Positions 30,760-39,781 of a stretch of 42,396 nucleotides of DNA are shown here, piece after piece (position 1 is the first letter of the stretch; the number at the start of each line of letters is the position of its first letter). The translations under genes and the position numbers were made by a program. The stretch is from positions 1,422-43,817 of the forward strand of contig JANBPU010000134.1 of the NCBI GenBank assembly GCA_027575805.1, read 5' to 3'. Origin of the DNA: Mycoemilia scoparia (Eukaryota; Kickxellomycota; Kickxellomycetes; Kickxellales; Kickxellaceae). Under the pieces are notes generated by a model. The model ran no database searches. It had not been told where the DNA came from and was given only the letters and a program-made list of their open reading frames with translations.

Positions 30760-32649
30760 TTATATTCTTTGGAATCGAAGTTTAGGAAACATGGATCCCA
30801 ACATTTCCAAACTCAAATCGCTGTTTATCGCTTGAGGGTTGTTAGCAGCCGATGTTGTGGCACTAGTAAACTTCAAAAGAACATTGCTTAGCCCGGGCAT
30901 AATATTTTGTTTGCCAATCTTGGAGAGCAGCAAATATACAAATTTCTCCACACTCTCTTCAAATACACTGTCAGCATCAGAGAGAAGATCATTGTGGTTG
31001 GCATTGCCTGTCAAAACCAAAGTTTGGATATTAGGACAAACTGCTTGACACTCACATACATGACTATCGCCATCGCCATCATCATTAGTAACGATATTCC
31101 TGAATTCGTCGATACTTATCTTGACACCACGAATATATGGCAACTGAGGGAGCAACGCTTTCGCTATAGACTCAAGTCCAAAGGTTACATTTGATACTTC
31201 AAGGGTATGCATGTCCTGACATTTAATCTGAGGGTAACTAACTGATCTTGATGGCGCACCATCCTTTCTCTTTGTTTCCAGCCACCCATCGAAAACATTC
31301 GAAGATATACAATGAGACAGCGGATTAGTAATAACCAGCCCACGAAGATTTTGACTATGGGCCAGAAGATACAGGAATCCTCGGCTTGTCAACACCAGAC
31401 CACTTTGCTGCACTATGTTTTGGTCTGATATCCGTGGACGATCTACATACCCGCCACCGTCTCTCATATAGCTATAAGCCTGATTCATATACAAATCATT
31501 AGCCCCATGTATCTTTAGAAAAGTCAACGACTTAACAGTCTTTGTAATGTCCATAACCATCTTATCACTAATATCAGGCAGCTGCACTTTCTCCAGCTTC
31601 CACCATGGGTCATTATGGTCGGGGGAAAACAGATTCTCGTAGGCCAAGTTTGCAATCTTGTGCTCACTGCCGAGTTCGTTTCTAAACCCCATGGTCGCTA
31701 TAACCAACTCGTTTAGTTGAGGATAATTTCTGCTGCGTATATGGAATAGGCTGCATTTAGGCTTTATCTCGCTGACGTCGAAATCAGGATCATTCAGATT
31801 GATTTCCGGATGCTTGATATGAAGCTCCAATCTTTTTAGATTAGGAAATCGAGAATCTTCAAAAAACGGATACAATTCCGGCGAAACTCCTATGGCCAAT
31901 GACTGGAGTTGGCATTGCGATATTTCAATAGCCCTAAATACACTGGCCGGAATCGCCCAATCATATAAACCCAGATGGTGTAGCTGGTACGGAATTCTAG
32001 ATATTGCCAATGGAATGCCGAAAGAGCTGGATTTAGCGAAATGGCCTCTTCCCACTCCTCCCGACTGCTGTGGATACTTTAGGTGCAAACTCAAAGATTT
32101 TATTCTACCATCATCGGTGCTGCTGTTATCTGGTGACGACAAGATATGATCCATAAAATCGGACACTCTGTCGATGTTTATGTTGAAGTCAATGTTTTCC
32201 AATGCTGGCGTATACTTTCCAATGTAATCTGAAAGTAGCTTAAAGTCTATTTTAGGTAAATACACTAGGTGTAGATTTTTCAATAGTGGCCATTTCAGCT
32301 GCAATAGATCTTTGAGCATCTCGTGCTCCAATCCAGCTTGAAAGAAATGCACTGTCATTTGTTTAACATACTGGGACTTGACAGGCTGCTGTTTTAATTG
32401 ATCCAAGTTGTTGTCGTGAACCAATTGGACTGAGCAAAAGTGGTGCCTATAAATATCTTTCCACCTTTCAGGAAATCCATCCACATAATTTTGTGACAAT
32501 CCTTTTGTTGCCAACGGGTGGAAAGTGTTTGACGGGTCGTTGGCGATGGTATCCTTTTGGTGAGCAGAAATGGTGGAGTCAACAAGGAATTGCAAAATAG
32601 AATTTACCAATGGAGTTGGTAGATTACAGGCCAGAGCACAGTTAGCCAT
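30760..32649 (-). CDS. F-box/LRR-like protein 1
   Basis: Single-exon gene of 629 residues, convergent with ELP2 (about 300 bases between the stops). The N-terminus (LPTPLVNSILQFLVDSTI) resembles a weak F-box, followed by a Trp/His-containing segment (RWKDIYRHHFCSVQLV). The rest shows irregular leucine-rich strands such as LKNLHLVYLPKIDF, IKSLSLHLKYP, LQSLAIGVSPEL, FPNLKRLELHIKHPEI, LRGLVITNPL and IQTLVLTGNA, spaced about 30-60 residues apart. Proteins of this shape are usually SCF substrate adaptors. The F-box match is weak and the LRR is the stronger evidence. A second protein of the same general type, not closely similar, is at 39782. Confidence 0.7.
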   Translation of the reverse strand: MANCALACNLPTPLVNSILQFLVDSTISAHQKDTIANDPSNTFHPLATKGLSQNYVDGFPERWKDIYRHHFCSVQLVHDNNLDQLKQQPVKSQYVKQMTVHFFQAGLEHEMLKDLLQLKWPLLKNLHLVYLPKIDFKLLSDYIGKYTPALENIDFNINIDRVSDFMDHILSSPDNSSTDDGRIKSLSLHLKYPQQSGGVGRGHFAKSSSFGIPLAISRIPYQLHHLGLYDWAIPASVFRAIEISQCQLQSLAIGVSPELYPFFEDSRFPNLKRLELHIKHPEINLNDPDFDVSEIKPKCSLFHIRSRNYPQLNELVIATMGFRNELGSEHKIANLAYENLFSPDHNDPWWKLEKVQLPDISDKMVMDITKTVKSLTFLKIHGANDLYMNQAYSYMRDGGGYVDRPRISDQNIVQQSGLVLTSRGFLYLLAHSQNLRGLVITNPLSHCISSNVFDGWLETKRKDGAPSRSVSYPQIKCQDMHTLEVSNVTFGLESIAKALLPQLPYIRGVKISIDEFRNIVTNDDGDGDSHVCECQAVCPNIQTLVLTGNANHNDLLSDADSVFEESVEKFVYLLLSKIGKQNIMPGLSNVLLKFTSATTSAANNPQAINSDLSLEMLGSMFPKLRFQRI

Positions 32650-33282
32650 GTCTCTAGAACAAAGTTTTTAGAAGGGTGTACTGAAAGTTATGATAACACT
32701 GCTTTAAAAGTCTACAATGAATGTTGCTATATTACACTAATGATAGTTTGATGCCGCTAAAGGCTGGAGATGGTATACTACTGTGTAACAAAGTATCTAA
32801 TAGAAACACCCAGACTCGTTAGTCAATAATACGTATATTTGGCAGTATAGAATTTTAAGGCCATACAAAATACAACTAAAGAAAGAAAAAAGTAATTACA
32901 CGCTTGTATAGTAGGTGAGGAAGAGATACAACGAGATATACAAAAAGAAATACGTAGGTTCTGTCCAAGGAACTAGGAATATACACACACGCACAGTTTT
33001 ATAAACAATGACTAAACTCCGTTGACCCTTTAAATATTTGTATAGACACACATCCAAATGTACGTCCAAATAGAACCGTCCAAGTGACTCCAACATTTGT
33101 GCGTAAATATATTGTGCATGAGAATCATCACTACCGCAGCACCACCATCAAGCAAATCACGCGCTCTGGGCCTGTGAATTCCACCAAAGACCCTGCCTAA
33201 AAATCAAAAAGTTCAGTTCGCCCTTCCCCATATTCACAATCTAAACAATCCCATTACTTTTAAATTAGAATCCTCTCTCTCT

Positions 33283-33340
33283 GGATGGATGGATGAATGG
33301 ATGGATGGATGGATGGATGGCTGGCTGGCTGGCTGGCTAG
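33283..33340. repeat. GGAT/GGCT tetranucleotide tract
   Basis: About ten ggat-type units (one variant ggatgaat) changing to five ggct units, a compound microsatellite. Confidence 0.9.
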
Positions 33341-33932
33341 GTAGGATTAATGGTATAACGAACTGCCTAATCTATTTGTTCATACACTAAATGACCTCCC
33401 CCAAAACTATTATCTCTGTCGAGCCGTTTCTTCTTTATGGTACTGATGAATTTCTTTTAGAATTACTCTCTTGTTGACAACTTTATTTTTTCACAGAGGA
33501 ATCAATTATCACCATTGAAATATCCAGCCGGCTAAAATTGCTTCCTTACCAGCTAATACCTTTTTGCTTTTGCCACATGTAACTCTAATTTTAGATAGAC
33601 ACAGTTCTTGGAATCACCTGCCACTTGGCTTTTTTCCTCCTGGTATCTGACATGTGCCAGGGACTTACGTTATCATCAGAATCAGATTGTTTGTCATATC
33701 AAAACCCCAAGATACTCTGACAATGCTGGCTGGTATGATAACAAAGATCAGGTCGCTAATACCTAAATAACAGATACCAAGAATGGCTAATGGGATGTTT
33801 TTTAGCCATCAGTTATTGCACCAAAATGGCAATTGTTAGCTACTGTTTGTTAGTATGCAAAATAACACATGGTAGTTATTGCAAAACTTCGGCCTAGAGC
33901 CATGATTTACCTACCTTCTGTAGTAAGCCAAA

Positions 33933-34032
33933 TGTATCACGATCTTTAAAGGGCGACTTTTGGCGGCTAACGATTAAAGGGACAATCGCAGTCAAATGAG
34001 TGACTATATAGCCCTTCAAAAATAACTACCCA
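33933..34032 (-). repeat. Family 1 MITE-like element, core reversed
   Basis: Left arm tcacgatctttaaagggcg, core gattaaagggacaatcgcag tcaaatga (the reverse of the catttggctgtgatt core), right arm gcccttcaaaaataactacc. Confidence 0.75.
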
Positions 34033-34294
34033 AACTGCGTTTTGCATGAAATCCTTTGTCTCATCATCATGTTGGATAAACTCATTGAAGAAACACTCAA
34101 GTAAAACCCATCATTTTCCCTGCCATGCTTGCTAGATCAACCATACTAAATACCCTCTGGGGGTGAATGATCTCTGATTCTTGCAAAAAGAACATCATTC
34201 TCTCTCCCTGCGTACGTGTTGTTTTCATACACAACCTCATGGTTCAAGCAACATGGCAGCTACACAGTGCACATATACCAAAGCACGAGGTTGA

Positions 34295-34420
34295 CATATG
34301 GGAAGCTATTTTTGAAGGGTGGCCATCTGCTAACAAATGGTGATCATTCATTTGGCTGTGATTCGCCCCTTTAATCGTTGGCAGCCAAAAGGTACCCATC
34401 AAAAACCATAGCCCATATGG
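34295..34420 (+). repeat. Family 1 MITE-like element
   Basis: Left arm catatgggaagctatttttg plus aagggtgg, core catttggctgtgattcgccc, right arm acccatcaaaaaccatagcc plus catatgg. Shares its right CATATGG with the family 2 copy that follows. Confidence 0.85.
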
Positions 34421-34542
34421 GAAGATTTACTAGTGATCGAATCTATGGTAGGCACAAGTGGATCCTTATATTTTGGCCCAATCCATATGCAACTCCCGGG
34501 AACCCGCCATTTTGCCTAAAGCATTGTGAATTTTGGCCATAC
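34414..34542 (+). repeat. Family 2 element
   Basis: Begins catatgggaagatttactag, continues with ttttggcccaatccatatgc and aactcccgggaacccgccat, and ends gtgaattttggccatact. Joined to family 1 on its left. Confidence 0.8.
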
Positions 34543-34794
34543 TGTCCACTTATTTTTATTTGTTCAATTTTAGACCACGCTGTACTTGGCCACACGGAGA
34601 AATCTGGTCATGCCACTTGTCCCAATCCACACAGTAACATCGCATATCAAATCTTTAGCAATTTAGGAACTACATGAAATCTATAAAGACCACCTTTCCA
34701 AAACCTTGCTTTAATTCATTTCCACTGCTTCTCCCTCATTTTGACCCACCTTATTTGGCACTGGTTTATTGGCAGTAATATTAATTTTTAGCTA

Positions 34795-36448
34795 ATGATG
34801 AGACAGCGATTCCTATCTATTTGCTTCAGTATATTATCGTTGGCGGCTATATTCCAAGCTGTTTGGTCTTTTAAGCACCCTGATCTACCACCGCTTCCTC
34901 CTCAAGGCCAGGGCCAGGGTCAGCAGCAGCAGCAGCAGAGATCCACAGAGTCTTTGGTAAAGAGGGGCTATATCACTTCTGCTGTGGTGCCTGTTGTTAC
35001 AACCCGCTTTGTGGTACCAGCTGTTACGACCCGCATCCAGATTATCCCCATGGCATACACAACTAGGGTTATAACTCCTCCAGTAGTAACATCCCGATTT
35101 GCCAGTCCGAGTAAGTATAAGCTCACACTATAATTTTCATACATATCACAAAACTTGCTGATATATTAAAAAGAGAGAGATATATATATTGTTGTTGCTT
35201 TTAATTATAGCACTACAGCCTGTCAGTACACCAGATACTTTAGATTCCAATTTTTCTGCTTCCTTTGCTAGTCAGTTCATAGCCAGCGAAGTGGATGAAA
35301 GTCGAGAGCTTGCGAGCAGAGATTTGCAAAGTTCAGCCAGCTTAGTATCGGCTAGTCTAGCCAACAGAAACCCTAACATTATCAGTGCAGAGTCTGTATC
35401 TTCAGCCAGCGCTGCTAGTATATTAGGACAATTTAATGCTACACAGGTAGCTGGCTCAGATACTTCGCTTAGTACACCAATGACTGATACATCAGAAAGT
35501 AGTGCACAGACCACAACAGAAGATACCTCAGAAACTAGTAATACTTTAGAGGACTCATCCGTGTCAAGCTCAGCAGAAGAAACATCGTCAGACACATCAA
35601 CAGATACTTTATCAGACAGTTCAGCAACTGGCACTACTTTAGAAAACACATCTGTGCCAAGCTCAACAGAAGAAACATTGTCAGATTCCTCAGCAGAAGT
35701 TTCATCGGATACATCAGCATCAGATATACCTACACCAAGCAATAGTGATACTACTTCAGAAAATACACTTGGTGTAGCACAGAGTTCACCAGAATCTTCA
35801 ACAAGTAGCAGTGCTTCAGAAGATACATCATCTTCAAGATCAGCATCAATGATGCAAACAGAAACAATAGCTATTGTTTTAGTCGACTCAACACCTCCAT
35901 CAAGTTCCGCATCTGAATTACCAACAGAAACAATTGGAATTGTCTTGGTGGATTCAACACCACCATCTAGTTCAGCATCTGAATTGCCAACAGAAACAAT
36001 TGGAATTGTCTTGGTGGATTCAATAACACCATCTAGTTCATCAGAAACAGAAGTTATAGATTCATCAGCTTCACATGCTTTATACACAGAATCTACTGCC
36101 TCACTAGCCTCATATATGGATTTTTCAGCTTCATATGCCTCATCCAGGTCGGTTGCATCTGTATCGTCTTATAGTGCATCGGCTGTATCTTACAGTCAAA
36201 AACTTGAAAAATGGAATAGCTTCTTAAGCAATACAGATTACTTCAACACTATGACTTGTGAGCTAGTATCAGGCAGCACAAGCCCAGCCAACTGTCCGTG
36301 CATTACAAAGGCCTATGGTCCTAGCTTCTACTATGCTACTTGCACAAGCAGATGTATCACTGGGTACAGTAGCGGAGAAATAGGGGAATCCAATTATACG
36401 TTTAATGGTGATGGTACATGTTATTTCTCGGTTTCATCGCATTTCTAG
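34795..36448 (+). CDS. Secreted Ser-rich surface protein B
   Basis: Two exons: 34795-35110 and 35211-36448; intron 35111-35210 (donor GTAAGT, acceptor ATTATAG, phase 1, same place and phase as in protein A). 517 residues. Signal peptide about 1-24 (MMRQRFLSICFSILSLAAIF), a Pro/Gln-rich pro-region with poly-Gln, a Kex2-type KR at 56-57, then GYITS and four V-P-x-V-TTR-like repeats. Exon 2 starts with a stretch related to protein A (SASLVSASLANRNPN against SASFVSASLANRNPN), then a Ser/Thr/Glu-rich stalk with three 22-residue repeats, and ends in a compact ~85-residue part with six Cys and an NYT glycosylation site. The even Cys count suggests three disulphides. There is no obvious C-terminal GPI signal. 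Probably a secreted or wall-associated glycoprotein; binding partner unknown. Confidence 0.83.
35858..36043 (+). repeat. 66-bp tandem repeat, about 2.8 copies, in the stalk of protein B
   Basis: Units start at 35858, 35924 and 35990, each exactly 66 bases, encoding TETIGIVLVDSTPPSSSASE-type units of 22 residues. Units 2 and 3 are nearly identical and unit 1 has drifted, so the last duplication is recent. Confidence 0.92.
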
Positions 36449-36645
36449 TAGTTATTATACACGCATACATTTTATTATCATTATCATTATCATTGTTAAC
36501 ATAATAGATGCATATTATAATATACAAATCAATAAACTAATAATATTAACACATTTATATATAAAAGTGTTAGAGAAAAGTAAAAAATATTTACTTAATT
36601 AAATTACTAATGAGTAAAGAGAATTTCTATCTATTTAAAAATGCT

Positions 36646-36756
36646 TATATGGATCATAATTTTTGAAGGGTGAATATTTATAGGAGCAATCACAGCCAAA
36701 TGGATGTCCAGTTGTACTAGTAAACTCTCACCCTTCAAAAATCATTGCCCATATGG
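36646..36756 (-). repeat. Family 1 MITE-like element, core reversed
   Basis: Left arm tatatggatcataatttttg plus aagggtg, core aggagcaatcacagccaaat, right arm tcacccttcaaaaatcattg plus cccatatgg. First member of the array. Confidence 0.88.
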
Positions 36757-36892
36757 TGAAATTTCACTTTGGATCAAAAATGTGTGGCAAACAAAAATTT
36801 ATTATCTGATTTTGACTCAATCACCAGACATTTGCTATGCAACTCTTGGGTACCAACATTTTTCTGAATTCTTGTAAACTTTGGTCATATGG
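36750..36892 (+). repeat. Family 2 element inside the array
   Basis: Begins catatggtgaaatttcactt, contains ctatgcaactcttgggtacc, ends cttgtaaactttggtcatat plus g. It is bounded on both sides by CATATG sites that it shares with family 1 copies. Confidence 0.8.
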
Positions 36893-37010
36893 GTAGCTAT
36901 TTTTGAAGGGTAGCCATTTGCTAACAGGCTGTGATCACTCATTTGGCTGGGATTTCCCCTATAATCGTTGGCCACCAAAAGTCACCCTTCGAAAATTATG
37001 ATCCATATGG
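36886..37010 (+). repeat. Family 1 MITE-like element
   Basis: Left arm catatgggtagctatttttg plus aagggta, core catttggctgggatttcccc, right arm tcacccttcgaaaattatga plus tccatatgg. Confidence 0.9.
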
Positions 37011-37125
37011 GTAATAATTTTTGAAGGGTGAAAGTTCACTAGTAAAACTGGACATCCGTTTGGCTGTGATTCCCCTATAATCATTGGTCCCCAAAATTCA
37101 CCCTTCAAAAATCACGATCCATATG
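37004..37125 (+). repeat. Family 1 MITE-like element, best-preserved copy
   Basis: Left arm catatgggtaataatttttg plus aagggtgaa; right arm ttcacccttcaaaaatcacg plus atccatatg. The arms pair over about 30 bases with few mismatches. Core is ccgtttggctgtgattcccc followed by tataatcattgg. Confidence 0.92.
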
Positions 37126-37204
37126 GGCAATAATCTTTGAAGGGTGAATTTTGGTGACTGATGATTATAGGGGCAAACACAGTCAAATGTGTGGCTGACC
37201 CTTC
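37120..37204 (-). repeat. Family 1 element, right end truncated
   Basis: Begins catatgggcaataatctttg plus aagggtgaa and has the reversed core (ataggggcaaacacagtcaa). It stops at acccttc without the outer arm. Confidence 0.82.
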
Positions 37205-37450
37205 TTAACTTATTTCCTATATAATATAATATAAAATTTACAGCTTCTTGAAAATTCTGTGTCGTTCAGTAGTAGGTTCATAAACCAAAATATTCTAAAA
37301 CATTTTTACAAATCAAAGTAATCCGGTGTGCCAAGATTTTTGTACAGATATTATCCTTGATTTCTTATTATAAAAAATTATTTATACTCTTTTTGTCATT
37401 ATTTCAAAAATCACAACCATTTTTGTCTACCTCGCAAATTCTCTGGCAAG

Positions 37451-37457
37451 TATAAAA
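37451..37457 (+). promoter_or_regulatory. TATA-like box of the small membrane protein gene
   Basis: tataaaa, 127 bases before the ATG at 37578, followed by a strongly pyrimidine-rich leader. An ATG at 37483 opens a 64-codon frame that overlaps the main start in another frame; whether it is in the transcript depends on where transcription begins. Confidence 0.5.
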
Positions 37458-37577
37458 TCTAGGCATTTCCTATCCCTCCTTAATGCTTCCACACCGCTTG
37501 CAATTCTCCTCTCTTTTCTTTTTCATTCACACTCACACATTCGTACTTGCTTTCTCCCTTACTCTGACTTCCAAGAC

Positions 37578-38156
37578 ATGCCAGAACCCAAAAGACCCGC
37601 CAAGACCGGCATCATCGCTGACATTTTCAAATTTTGGAAATTCTTGTGGTATACAGACCTTAACTCAATACTTTTAAGCCTTTTTGTATCAATCACTGTG
37701 GCTGTTATTATGTTGAATGATGGTTTTTGGGATCTCTTTGATTTCTTTGAAAAGATAATTGATGCCCTCATTCCTCATATCCACAGAATTCTCGAAGCCA
37801 GTGGAGCCAACCGTTATAAAGTAATCAATGCTTGCACTAAACTAGTTGGGGACTGTTATCACCATTTGAAGATCAGCAGGCGTAAAGAGAAAAAACTTGG
37901 CAAAAAGAAATCAGTTAATCAAGATGAGGGTTCTTCTTGGCTCCAGAGTCAAGGCGAGAGTTCTTCTGCGGCCCAAAGGCGAGGTAAGAGTTCTACTGCA
38001 CGCCAGAGGTATGGCGAGAGTTCCACTGCACCCCAGAGACAAGGCGAGAGTTCTTCTGCGGCCCAAAGGCGAGGCAAGAGCTCTACTGCACGCCAGAGAC
38101 AAGGCGAAAGTTCTTCTGTGCCTCAAAATCAAGGTAATAGACAGGATGTTGAGTAG
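37578..38156 (+). CDS. Small membrane protein with decapeptide-repeat tail
   Basis: 192 residues, single exon. The N-terminal part is hydrophobic and aromatic (IFKFWKFLWY at about 16-25, then one probable membrane helix about 31-50, LLSLFVSITVAVIML), followed by an amphipathic segment (FDFFEKIIDALIPHIHRIL) and a Lys/Arg-rich stretch (KISRRKEKKLGKKK). The C-terminal 70 residues are seven 10-residue units G-[EK]-SS-[ST]-A-x-QR-x, alternating acidic (GESSSAAQRR) and basic (GKSSTARQRQ) versions. A TATA-like site and pyrimidine leader support expression. No domain family recognised. The helix followed by basic residues suggests the tail is cytosolic; this is an inference. Confidence 0.68.
   Translation: MPEPKRPAKTGIIADIFKFWKFLWYTDLNSILLSLFVSITVAVIMLNDGFWDLFDFFEKIIDALIPHIHRILEASGANRYKVINACTKLVGDCYHHLKISRRKEKKLGKKKSVNQDEGSSWLQSQGESSSAAQRRGKSSTARQRYGESSTAPQRQGESSSAAQRRGKSSTARQRQGESSSVPQNQGNRQDVE
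37923..38132 (+). repeat. 30-bp tandem repeat, 7 units, coding
   Basis: Units start at 37923 (degenerate), 37953, 37983, 38013, 38043, 38073 and 38103. The units at 37953 and 38043 are identical over their full 30 bases, and 37983 and 38073 differ at only a few bases, so a 90-bp block (three units) was duplicated as a whole. Confidence 0.93.
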
Positions 38157-38585
38157 AGATGTAGTATTTGTGTGGGTGAATAGAGAGGTAGCTTTTTGAC
38201 TATTCTTTCTATAGATGGAAAGAAAATACACTAGAAAAATGAGAACATTTAGTAGAAGTAATAGTACCTTTTGGAGCGACTTCTTTGTGCTCTCGTTATG
38301 GCTTTTAAGTTGACAACCAACCAGAGTACTGTTATACAATCTCTTTTGTAACCAATACTTTTATTTCATTCGTTTTCTTTATCCAATAAAGCACACACAC
38401 ATATATTCAAGCAATGCCTACGTATTTTTATATAATTGAATAATTGAATCATGGCTATTTAAAAAGTAACCCATTTTTGATATATAAAGTTGCTACATTT
38501 AAAGTCTATTTATAGTAATTTATATAAAAATTGAAATTTAATTCAGGTGAAAATAACACATATGAAAATCTGTTGCTGTTGCTGT
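38157..38585. other. Convergent 3' spacer
   Basis: 429 bases between the membrane-protein gene (+) and the 87-aa gene (-), AT-rich, with no supported gene or dispersed element. Confidence 0.5.
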
Positions 38586-38849
38586 TTATCGAGCTTTAAA
38601 TCTACAAACTAACTGGTGTTCGAGAAGATCAAAAACGTTAGAAAAGATTAAACCACATCTGCAGGGATGCACGCTTGGCTGCTGTAAAGACCCTTCAAGT
38701 TTCTTTTGAGCAGCATGATCATCAACACAATGAACAGTTACTTTGCCACTAACTTCATCATCGGGGGAAGATGTTTGTTCTTTGTTATGCTTGACAACAC
38801 AATTTTTTTGCAATTTATTAGAGTAGGCGTTAAATTGGTTTGAAACCAT
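38586..38849 (-). CDS. 87-residue protein with C-terminal Cys/His cluster
   Basis: Single exon, 87 residues. The N-terminal two thirds are polar (Asn/Lys/Glu/Ser). The last 26 residues read HPCRCGLIFSNVFDLLEHQL then VC, with Cys-x-Cys, 13 residues, His, 4 residues, Cys: this resembles the C-terminal half of a C2H2/C2HC finger with unusual Cys spacing. A strong TATA box on the same strand (39006-39013) lies 157 bases upstream, which supports a real gene more than the length does. Could be a nucleic-acid or protein-binding micro-protein; no family recognised. Metal binding is inferred only. Confidence 0.55.
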   Translation of the reverse strand: MVSNQFNAYSNKLQKNCVVKHNKEQTSSPDDEVSGKVTVHCVDDHAAQKKLEGSLQQPSVHPCRCGLIFSNVFDLLEHQLVCRFKAR

Positions 38850-39005
38850 GTTGTGAGTTAATATAGAGTATACCCTGGAACGTTAATTCAGAAGCAGTTG
38901 CCGTATTGGTAAGCCGCGTATAATATGTAAATGTATATTATTTAAATTGAAATAAATAAAGTATGAGATGTGGTGTGATGTGAAAGAGAGGGTTTGTGGG
39001 AGCTA

Positions 39006-39013
39006 TTTATATA
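39006..39013 (-). promoter_or_regulatory. TATA box of the 87-residue protein gene
   Basis: Reads TATATAAA on the minus strand, flanked by CC and TAGCTCCC, 157 bases upstream of the ATG at 38849. Confidence 0.6.
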
Positions 39014-39132
39014 GGAAAGTTACAAACACCATCTTCATTACATCAGCAGCAGAGGCAGCTTCCCTCTTCTCCTTCTTCATCACAATTGAATAGGAAAAAG
39101 CCGTGGGTACACAAAAAAATCTAATACTCTAA

Positions 39133-39153
39133 TGCTGCTGCTGCTGCTGCTGC
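39133..39153. repeat. (CTG)n microsatellite
   Basis: About seven ctg/gct triplets in a divergent promoter region. Confidence 0.9.
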
Positions 39154-39781
39154 CAACTTGGCAATTTTTCAAACGTTTGCATAAATAATGCGTCGTTGTA
39201 TTGTGCAAATACCCTTTCGATTTATCTTCACATAATAATATGTAAACCCTCTTCTCAATAATTTGAGTGGATGTTTGTGCTATAAATTCTATATCATCGT
39301 CTTGCTAAGATATACAGCCTCCCATTTCCTTTTTGATATATATGAAGAGATGATTCTCCACCATCTCTCTTTTATGTATATGAATATATTGAATTTTGAG
39401 ATAGATTTGTGATTTTCTTGGGATTGCTTTGATACTTTCTTTTGAGTTGTTGCTACTCTTGCCTGTGTGTTCCCCAAAAATAAAACCACAACACTAATAA
39501 CCACCAAACCCAAGCGTGTAGTTTTATAATGTGGCCTGTTGAGAGCTTATCTTGAGGTTTATTTCTAAAACTATAAAGCGCTTTTTTGAATAAATATATT
39601 AAATCATTTTTTTAATTTTGAATAACATTAATCATCTTCAGATGATCTCTATTACTAAATCACAAATCTTAAAAACATGTGGATACTTTCTGGATTTTAA
39701 ATGTTTGGAATAAATACCTCCCAAGCACATCTCTTCCCTGCAAAACAATATACTTTTTCTATATCTAGAAAACTCACAAAA

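Larger units (their letters stand above)
32650..34794. other. 2.1-kb divergent spacer with repeats
   Basis: Between F-box/LRR 1 (-) and surface protein B (+). It holds a GGAT/GGCT tetranucleotide tract (33283-33340), an isolated family 1 element (33933-34032) and a joined family 1 plus family 2 pair (34295-34542). The 99-codon open frame 34378-34677 is repeat-derived. The last 250 bases before 34795 are unique and likely contain the promoter of protein B. Confidence 0.55.
36449..37577. other. Intergenic array of joined MITE-like elements
   Basis: Between protein B (+) and the small membrane protein (+). It contains five joined elements (36646-37204) and the promoter of the next gene (TATA-like site at 37451). 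Confidence 0.6.
38850..39781. other. Divergent promoter region with CTG tract
   Basis: Between the 87-aa gene (-) and F-box/LRR 2 (+). It contains the TATA box for the minus gene, a (CTG)n run (39133-39153) and AT-rich DNA. The 74-codon minus frame at 39289-39513 is not supported. Confidence 0.5.

Noticed and set aside
34378..34677. 99-codon plus-strand open frame
   Set aside because: It runs through joined family 1 and family 2 elements; similar frames appear by chance in other copies.
35272..36087. 271-codon minus-strand open frame
   Set aside because: Antisense of the Ser-rich exon of protein B; long because Ser/Thr codons used there rarely give stops on the other strand.
36646..37204. 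CRISPR-like array, because of regular ~116-136 bp repeats
   Set aside because: The host is eukaryotic, the repeats are inverted-arm elements with related cores, and there are no unique spacers.
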